From: Acidobacteriota bacterium
GTDB taxonomy: Bacteria; Acidobacteriota; Polarisedimenticolia; J045
Length of the DNA: 11,142 nucleotides
Direction of reading: 5' to 3'
Assembly: GCA_024276295.1 (NCBI GenBank)
Contig: JAJRXN010000340.1
Coordinates: forward strand, 1-11,142
Position 1 is the stretch's first letter. Each line of letters starts with the position of its first letter. Of the stretch, positions 6,008-11,142 are shown piece after piece. The translations under genes and the position numbers were made by a program. The notes under the pieces are model-generated. The model was given only the letters and a program-made list of their open reading frames with translations, made no database searches and was not told the DNA's origin.

Positions 6008-7776
6008 TCCCGCCCGCCGCCATGCCGCGCGCCGCCGGCCCGTCTCCCGGCATGCGGAGCCGGGTGCTGCTCGTGGCGCTGATGCTCGTCGGCGCGGCCG
6101 TCGCCTTCCGGCTCGTGCGGCTCCAGGTGATCGAGCACGGACCGCTGTCCAGGATGGCGAAGGCCCAGGCGGAGTCGGTCGAGGAGATTCCCGGACCGCG
6201 CGGCGACATCGTCGACCGCCAGGGCCGGCTGCTGGCGATCAGCACGCCGGTCCGCGTGCTGGCGGTCGTCCCGCGGATGATCTCCCGCGAAGGACTCCGG
6301 GCCGTCGCCCGCGCCTCGCGCTGCGAGTGCGACCTGCTTCCGCACCGCAAGCGCGCCTGGCGCATCGTGCGCCGGCAGTGCGATGCGGCCTGCGTCGCGG
6401 CGGTCACCAGGCTCGTCGATCGCGGCCTCGTGCCCCGCGGCGCCGTGCACTGGGAGCCGGCGTACCGGCGGGAGTATCCGCTCGGCACCCTCGCCGCGCA
6501 GACGCTCGGCTTCGTCACGCGCGACCCGGGCGCCCTCGAAGGCATCGAGCTGTCGTTCAACGAACTGCTGCGGTCCCCGTCGCGGCGCATCGTCCTGGTC
6601 CGCGACGCGATGAACCAGCGAGTGGCGGTCCTCGACGGAGAGAGGGTCGCCGGCGCGCCGGCCTCGCTGATGCTGACCCTCGACGTCCGGATCCAGCGGG
6701 TGCTCGAACGCGCGCTCGACGACGGCATGAAACGCCATGCGGCGAGCAGCGGCCTGGGCATCGTGCTCGAACCGCGCACCGGCGAGATCCTGGCACTCGC
6801 CTCGCGCCCGACGTTCGATCCCAACCGCTACTGGAAGGCCTCGCCCGAGGCGCTGCTCAACCGGCCGGTGCGCGCCGAGTTCGAACCGGGCTCGGTGATC
6901 AAGCCGCTGATCGCCGCCGCGCTGGTCGAGGGCGGGTTCTACGCGCCGGGCCGGACCGTCGACTGCGAGCGGGGCGCGTGGCGCACGCGGGGACGGACGA
7001 TCCACGACGTACGCGGCTGGGGCGCGCTGACGCTGCCCGAGGTGCTCGAGGTGTCGAGCAACATCGGGATCACGAAGTTCGCCCGCGTCCTGCCGGACGA
7101 CGTGTTCTACGGCCGGCTGACCGCCCTCGGTCTCGGCCGGAAGACGGGGATCGAACTCCAGGGCGAGTCCCCCGGAAGGCTCCCGAGCCCGGGCCGGGTC
7201 GCGGCGATCGACCGCGACTCCAACGCCTTCGGCTACTCGCTCTCGGTCACGCCACTGCAGATCGCGACCGCCTACGCGGCGATCGCCAACGGCGGCCTGC
7301 GCGTGGTCCCCCATCTGGCGCGGGCGGTCGAGCGCGAACGCGGCGCGTGGTCCCCGGTCGACCGGCCTGCCGCGCAGCGCGTGCTGTCCGAGACGACCAG
7401 CGCGCTGCTGCGCCGCTGGCTGGTCGAGGTCGTCGAGGGCCCGCACGGCACCGGGTCGCGGGCCCGGATCCCCGGCTTCCGCGTCGCCGGCAAGACCGGC
7501 ACGGCCTGGTACCACGATAGGACCCGCGGCGCCTACGACCGCGACCGGCTGCACGCGACGTTCGCCGGCTTCGCACCGGCGGAGGATCCGCGCGCCGTGA
7601 TCGTGATCTCGCTGCTCGTCCCGCGCCGGGAGCACGAGGGCGGCGGCACGGTGGCCGCGCCGATCTTCGCCGAGGTGATGGGGGAAACGCTGCGGCTGCT
7701 GCGCGTCGATGCCCCGACCCTGGTGCGTGACGGATCGCCGGCACCGCACCGGATCGCCGACCGGAGCACGCCATGA
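6004..7776 (+). CDS. ftsI: Division-specific peptidoglycan D,D-transpeptidase FtsI (class B PBP)
   Basis: This 590-residue class B penicillin-binding protein cross-links septal peptidoglycan in the periplasm, paired with FtsW. A short cytoplasmic tail precedes a membrane anchor (about 18-40) and the pedestal motif GPRGDIVDRQG (64-74). The transpeptidase motifs are complete: SVIK (297-300, nucleophile S297, in FEPGSVIKP), SSN (351-353) and KTGT (497-500). The usual T after the nucleophile is V here. The protein ends soon after the catalytic domain with no PASTA repeats, as in Gram-negative FtsI. The pedestal has four cysteines, C108, C110, C126 and C130, which is unusual. ATG 6004 overlaps the ftsL stop (ATGA), with GGGAG at 5991-5995. 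The position after ftsL and before murE supports FtsI over a sporulation or elongation paralogue. Confidence 0.95.
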   Translation: MIPPAAMPRAAGPSPGMRSRVLLVALMLVGAAVAFRLVRLQVIEHGPLSRMAKAQAESVEEIPGPRGDIVDRQGRLLAISTPVRVLAVVPRMISREGLRAVARASRCECDLLPHRKRAWRIVRRQCDAACVAAVTRLVDRGLVPRGAVHWEPAYRREYPLGTLAAQTLGFVTRDPGALEGIELSFNELLRSPSRRIVLVRDAMNQRVAVLDGERVAGAPASLMLTLDVRIQRVLERALDDGMKRHAASSGLGIVLEPRTGEILALASRPTFDPNRYWKASPEALLNRPVRAEFEPGSVIKPLIAAALVEGGFYAPGRTVDCERGAWRTRGRTIHDVRGWGALTLPEVLEVSSNIGITKFARVLPDDVFYGRLTALGLGRKTGIELQGESPGRLPSPGRVAAIDRDSNAFGYSLSVTPLQIATAYAAIANGGLRVVPHLARAVERERGAWSPVDRPAAQRVLSETTSALLRRWLVEVVEGPHGTGSRARIPGFRVAGKTGTAWYHDRTRGAYDRDRLHATFAGFAPAEDPRAVIVISLLVPRREHEGGGTVAAPIFAEVMGETLRLLRVDAPTLVRDGSPAPHRIADRSTP

Positions 7777-9248
7777 GCACGCTGCACGCACTGCTCGAGG
7801 CGGCGCCGGGAACTCGCGTGGTCCGGGGCGACGCCGCGACGGTCATTCGCGGCCTGTGCCTCGACTCGCGCCGGGTCGAGCCGGGGTTCCTGTTCGCCGC
7901 GCTGCCGGGCCGGCGGACCGACGGCGGACGCTTTGCCGCCGACGCCGTGGGCCGCGGCGCGGTCGCCGTGCTGGCCGGAACGGAGATCGGGATTCCGCCC
8001 GGCGCCGCGCTGGTCGTCGCCGACGATCCGCGGGCCGCTCTGGCGGCGATGGCGCGGCGCTTTTTCGGGGCGCCGGACGAGCGGCTCGACGTGATCGGCG
8101 TGACCGGGACCGACGGCAAGACCTCGACCGTGGCGCTGATCCGCGCCGCGCTCGACCGGGCCGGCGTGCCGACCGCGGTCGCCGGGACGCTCGGCCGGGC
8201 GTTCGGCGAGTCGCGGCTTCCGGCGACCCTGACGACGCCCGAAGCCCCGGAACTCTGGGCGTTCCTCGCCGAGGCGGCCGACCGCGGCGCCCGGGCGGCC
8301 GCGATCGAGGTCTCGTCCGTCGCCCTGGCGGAGCGCCGCGTGCACGGAATGCGCTTCCGCGGGGCGGTGCTGACCTCGATCGGCCGGGATCACCTCGACT
8401 ACCACGGCACCGAGGAACGCTACGTCGAGGCCAAGCGGGAGCTGTTCCGCGGACTCGACGCCGACGCCTTCGCCGTGCTGGTCCGCAGTGCACGGGGTTG
8501 CGAGCGGTTCGCCGGGGATGCCGCCCCGGCGCGCGTCGTCACGGTCGGGACCGACGACACGGCGGACTGGCGCGTGACGGACCACCGGCCGTCCGCCACC
8601 GGCGCCGCGTTCCGTCTCACCGGCCCCGGCTTCGACCGGCAGCTCCACTCGCCGCGTCCCGCGCCGTGGGACGCGCTCAACATCGCCACGGCGGTCGCCA
8701 CCGCCGCGGCGCTCGGCGCGGATCCATGCTCCGCCGCCGCAGGGGCGACGGCGCTGGACCGGATTCCGGGGCGCTGGGAACCGGTCGACGAGGGGCAGCC
8801 CTTCGCCGCGATCGTCGACTACGCGCACACGCCGGATGCCGTCGAGCGGGTCACCGCCCTGGCGCGCTCGATCGGCGGTGGGCGGGTGATCGTCGTGCTC
8901 GGCGCGGGAGGCCAGCGCGATGCCGGCAAGCGCCGGCCGATGGGACGGGCCGCGGGGCGCCACGCGGACCTGGTGATCGTCACCGACGACAACCCGCGCG
9001 ACGAGGACCCCGAGGCGATCGCCGCGCCGCTCGTCGCCGGGGCCCGCGAGGCCGGCGCGGCCGTCGAGCGGATCGCCGCGCGCGACGCCGCGATCGGTGC
9101 GGCGGTCGAGGCCGCGGCGCCGGGCGACATCGTGCTGGTGCTCGGCAAGGGCCACGAGTCGACCCAGCAGATCGGGGCGGTGCTGCTGCCGTCGGAGGAT
9201 CGCGAACTGCTGCGCTGTGCCCTGCGACGCGCGCGGGAGGTGTCGTGA
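7773..9248 (+). CDS. murE: UDP-MurNAc-tripeptide ligase MurE (probably meso-DAP adding)
   Basis: MurE is a cytosolic ATP-dependent ligase that adds the third stem residue to UDP-MurNAc-L-Ala-D-Glu. The 491 residues show the three-domain Mur layout. Key elements are the P-loop GVTGTDGKTST (109-119), TTPEAPEL (154-161), RDHLDYHG (205-212), K221 as the likely carbamylated lysine, DYAHTPD (349-355), DDNPR (405-409) and GKGHE (458-462). DNPR, with G458 and E462, is the pattern of meso-diaminopimelate enzymes; lysine-adding enzymes usually have DNPA. Three conserved spots differ from the usual family: EVSSV (179-183) where EVSSH is common, GGQRD (379-383) where GGDRD is common, and PGRWE (332-336) where PGRME is common. 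GGAG (7763-7766) precedes the ATG, which overlaps the ftsI stop (ATGA). Function is confident; third-residue specificity is inferred from the motif. Confidence 0.96.
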   Translation: MSTLHALLEAAPGTRVVRGDAATVIRGLCLDSRRVEPGFLFAALPGRRTDGGRFAADAVGRGAVAVLAGTEIGIPPGAALVVADDPRAALAAMARRFFGAPDERLDVIGVTGTDGKTSTVALIRAALDRAGVPTAVAGTLGRAFGESRLPATLTTPEAPELWAFLAEAADRGARAAAIEVSSVALAERRVHGMRFRGAVLTSIGRDHLDYHGTEERYVEAKRELFRGLDADAFAVLVRSARGCERFAGDAAPARVVTVGTDDTADWRVTDHRPSATGAAFRLTGPGFDRQLHSPRPAPWDALNIATAVATAAALGADPCSAAAGATALDRIPGRWEPVDEGQPFAAIVDYAHTPDAVERVTALARSIGGGRVIVVLGAGGQRDAGKRRPMGRAAGRHADLVIVTDDNPRDEDPEAIAAPLVAGAREAGAAVERIAARDAAIGAAVEAAAPGDIVLVLGKGHESTQQIGAVLLPSEDRELLRCALRRAREVS

Positions 9249-10633
9249 TGCGCCGCACGGCAGCCGGGATCGCCGAGGCCGTCGGCGGGCGGATCGCCAG
9301 CGGCCGACCGGAGACGACGGTGCGCAGCGTGACGATCGACTCGCGGCGCGTCGATGACCGGGCGGTGTTCTTCGCCATCGAAGGCGCGCGGCTCGACGGT
9401 CACGCCTTCGCCGCCGACGCGGTGCGGGCGGGAGCGGCCGCCGTCGTCGCCGCCAGGCCGATCGAACTGCCGGAGGACGCGGTACTGATCCTGGTCGACG
9501 ACACGACTGCGGCTCTCGGACGCCTCGCGCGCAGCGAGCGGCGGGCGCGCGGCCTGCGCATCGTCGGCGTCACCGGCAGCGCCGGCAAGACGACGACCCG
9601 CACGCTGATCGCAGCGGCACTGGCCGCGAGCTGCCGCACCGCCGCCTCCCCCGGCAACCTGAACAACCAGTGGGGCCTTCCGCTGTCGATCCTCGGTCTG
9701 CCGGACGACACCGAGATCGCCGTGCTCGAACTGGCGATGAACGCGCCGGGTGAGATCGCGCAGCTCGCCGCGATCGCGGAGCCCGAGATCGGCGTGATCA
9801 CCAGCATCGGGACGGCGCACATCGGGTTCTTTCCCGACGGCGTCGAGGGAATCGCGCGCGCCAAGGCCGAGCTGCTCGCCGCGCTGCCGCCCGGTGCCCC
9901 CGCGATCCTCCCGGCGGCGGCGCGCCGGCTGCTCGAACCGCTGGTTCCCGCCGGAATCAGGTCGATCTGGTTCGGCCTCGATGATGCCCGTGCCGACGTG
10001 CGCGGCACGCTCGTGGCGACGTCACCGCTTTCCGGCACGCTGCTGGCGCTCGGCGAGCTGACGATCCCCCTCCGGCTCTGGGGGCGCCACGCCGCGGAGA
10101 ACGCTCTCGCCGCGCTGGCGGTCGCCCGGACGCCCGGGCTCGATCCGGGGCAGGTGGCGCCGATGCTCGCCGCGGTCGAACCGATGCGCGGGCGCGGCCG
10201 GACGGTGCACCTGCCGGGTGACGTCGTCCTGGTCGACGAGAGCTACAACGCCAATCCGAGCGCGGTGCGAACGGTCGTCGAGGTGCTCGGCAGGGAGCGC
10301 GAGGAGCGCCGGCTCGTCGCCGTGCTCGGCGACATGCTCGAACTGGGGGACCGTGCCGCCGAACTGCATCGCGAAACGGGTGCGCACGTCGCGCGGCAGG
10401 GATTCGCCGTCCTCCACGCCGTCGGCGCGCACGCCGGCGATCTGGCCCGGGGAGCCCGCGACGCCGGCATCCCCGCGGCGCACGAACACCAGGACGCCCG
10501 GCAGGCGATCGAGCCGATCACCCGCGGCATCGCTCCCGGCGACCTGGTGCTCGTCAAGGGCTCGCGCGGAGTGGGCCTCGACCTGGTGGTCAGCAGCCTG
10601 ATCGACTCCCACGGCGGCAGGGAGGCCTGCTGA
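9248..10633 (+). CDS. murF: UDP-MurNAc-tripeptide--D-Ala-D-Ala ligase MurF
   Basis: MurF is a cytosolic ATP-dependent ligase that adds D-Ala-D-Ala to complete UDP-MurNAc-pentapeptide. At 461 residues it is of normal length. Visible motifs are DSRRV (31-35) in the substrate-binding N-domain, the P-loop GVTGSAGKTTT (107-117), the MurF-typical NLNNQWGLPLSIL (137-149), ELAMNAPGEI (161-170), ITSIGTAHIGFF (184-195), K206 as the likely carbamylated lysine in AKAEL, DESYNANPSA (330-339), VLGDMLELG (359-367) and VKGSRGVGLD (436-445). ATG 9248 shares one base with the murE stop (TGATG) and is preceded by GGGAGG (9235-9240) at 7 nt. A GTG one codon upstream is possible but less well spaced. It immediately follows murE, matching the pathway order. 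Confidence 0.97.
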   Translation: MRRTAAGIAEAVGGRIASGRPETTVRSVTIDSRRVDDRAVFFAIEGARLDGHAFAADAVRAGAAAVVAARPIELPEDAVLILVDDTTAALGRLARSERRARGLRIVGVTGSAGKTTTRTLIAAALAASCRTAASPGNLNNQWGLPLSILGLPDDTEIAVLELAMNAPGEIAQLAAIAEPEIGVITSIGTAHIGFFPDGVEGIARAKAELLAALPPGAPAILPAAARRLLEPLVPAGIRSIWFGLDDARADVRGTLVATSPLSGTLLALGELTIPLRLWGRHAAENALAALAVARTPGLDPGQVAPMLAAVEPMRGRGRTVHLPGDVVLVDESYNANPSAVRTVVEVLGREREERRLVAVLGDMLELGDRAAELHRETGAHVARQGFAVLHAVGAHAGDLARGARDAGIPAAHEHQDARQAIEPITRGIAPGDLVLVKGSRGVGLDLVVSSLIDSHGGREAC

Positions 10634-11142
10634 TGCTCTACCACTTCCTGTTCGGGCTGCGCGAGTTCTACTTCCCGTTCAACGTCTTCGGCTACATCAC
10701 GTTCCGTTCGGCGCTGGCGGCGGTCTCGGCGGTGCTGATCAGCTTCCTGCTCGGCCCGTCGATCATCCGCTTCCTCCGCCGCCGGCAGCTCGGCCAGCAG
10801 GTCCGCGCGGACGGTCCGGAATCGCACCTCTCGAAGCAGGGCACGCCGACGATGGGCGGCGTGCTGATCCTCGCCTCGGTACTGGTTCCGGTCGTGCTGT
10901 GGGTCGATCTCGGCCAGCGCTTCGTCTGGTTCGTCGTCGCCGCCACCGCCGGCTTCGGACTGATCGGCCTGTGGGACGACCTGCTCAAGGTCCGGCGGCG
11001 TGACAGCCGCGGCCTGAGCGCGCGCGGCAAGCTGACCGCGCAGGTGATCCTGGCGTCGGCGATCGGCTTCCTGCTCTGGCGCAGCGGCTTTTCCACGATG
11101 CTGACCGTCCCGTTCTTCAAGGAGGCGCCGCTCGACCTCGGC
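10633..11142 (+). CDS. mraY: Phospho-N-acetylmuramoyl-pentapeptide-transferase MraY, N-terminal part
   Basis: This is the first 170 residues of MraY, cut by the right edge; the full protein is usually about 360. MraY transfers phospho-MurNAc-pentapeptide to undecaprenyl phosphate, making lipid I at the inner membrane. The N-terminus MLYHFLFGLREFYFPFNVFGY is followed by membrane segments at about 25-48, 73-92, 97-114 and 134-150. The family signature QQVRADGPESHLSKQGTPTM (55-74) is intact, as is GLWDDLLKV (112-120), in which D115 and D116 match the paired aspartates needed for Mg2+ binding and catalysis. The third catalytic aspartate lies beyond the window. ATG 10633 shares one base with the murF stop (TGATG), with AGGGAGG (10619-10625) 7 nt upstream. 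Confidence 0.96.
   Translation, partial: MLYHFLFGLREFYFPFNVFGYITFRSALAAVSAVLISFLLGPSIIRFLRRRQLGQQVRADGPESHLSKQGTPTMGGVLILASVLVPVVLWVDLGQRFVWFVVAATAGFGLIGLWDDLLKVRRRDSRGLSARGKLTAQVILASAIGFLLWRSGFSTMLTVPFFKEAPLDLG

Noticed and set aside
7690..7776. Possible PASTA domain at the FtsI C-terminus
   Set aside because: Only about 30 residues follow the catalytic domain, too few for a PASTA repeat and without its pattern.
5692..7791. Minus-strand open frame of 699 codons opposite ftsL and ftsI
   Set aside because: No motifs, and composition typical of antisense frames. The plus strand holds the complete FtsI catalytic motifs.
7533..9155. Minus-strand open frame of 540 codons opposite murE
   Set aside because: Antisense shadow without recognisable domains; MurE on the plus strand explains the region.

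Overview
This is an 11.1 kb stretch of a GC-rich bacterial chromosome (roughly 70% G+C by eye, with G/C at most third codon positions). Its core is the start of a division and cell wall (dcw) cluster. MurE keeps the DNPR motif associated with meso-diaminopimelate, and the division transpeptidase has no visible PASTA domain; both fit a Gram-negative-type envelope. I cannot name the phylum. DUF4301 proteins are best known from Bacteroidota, but the base composition fits a GC-rich lineage (Acidobacteriota, Gemmatimonadota or similar) better; this is inference.

Left part (1-2843, plus strand): the C-terminal end of a TPR protein, overlapped by 4 nt (ATGA) by a small secreted protein with beta-propeller-like repeats and an acidic Gly/Pro tail. 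After a 98-nt gap with two possible hairpins comes a 512-residue DUF4301 protein. Its motifs line up in order with those of UDP-sugar pyrophosphorylases, which makes it the least understood and most interesting gene here.

Middle (2853-4248): an AI-2E family (UPF0118) membrane protein on the minus strand, convergent with the DUF4301 gene (9 nt apart) and divergent from the dcw cluster. The 265-nt divergent gap holds a good sigma70-type promoter, TTGACA-N17-TAGAGT. At the predicted start of transcription lie three TGGGA direct repeats with an exact 10-bp period, the pattern known as the MraZ operator.

Right part (4249-11142, plus strand): mraZ, rsmH, ftsL-like, ftsI, murE, murF and the first 170 codons of mraY. 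Every junction overlaps by 1 nt (TGATG) or 4 nt (ATGA/GTGA), so the seven genes look like one translationally coupled operon. MraZ probably represses the operon through the TGGGA repeats. RsmH methylates 16S rRNA. FtsL and FtsI belong to the septal peptidoglycan machine. MurE, MurF and MraY carry out successive steps from UDP-MurNAc-dipeptide to lipid I. The order is canonical; murD, ftsW, murG and later genes would be expected beyond the right edge. No RNA genes, mobile elements or CRISPR arrays were seen.
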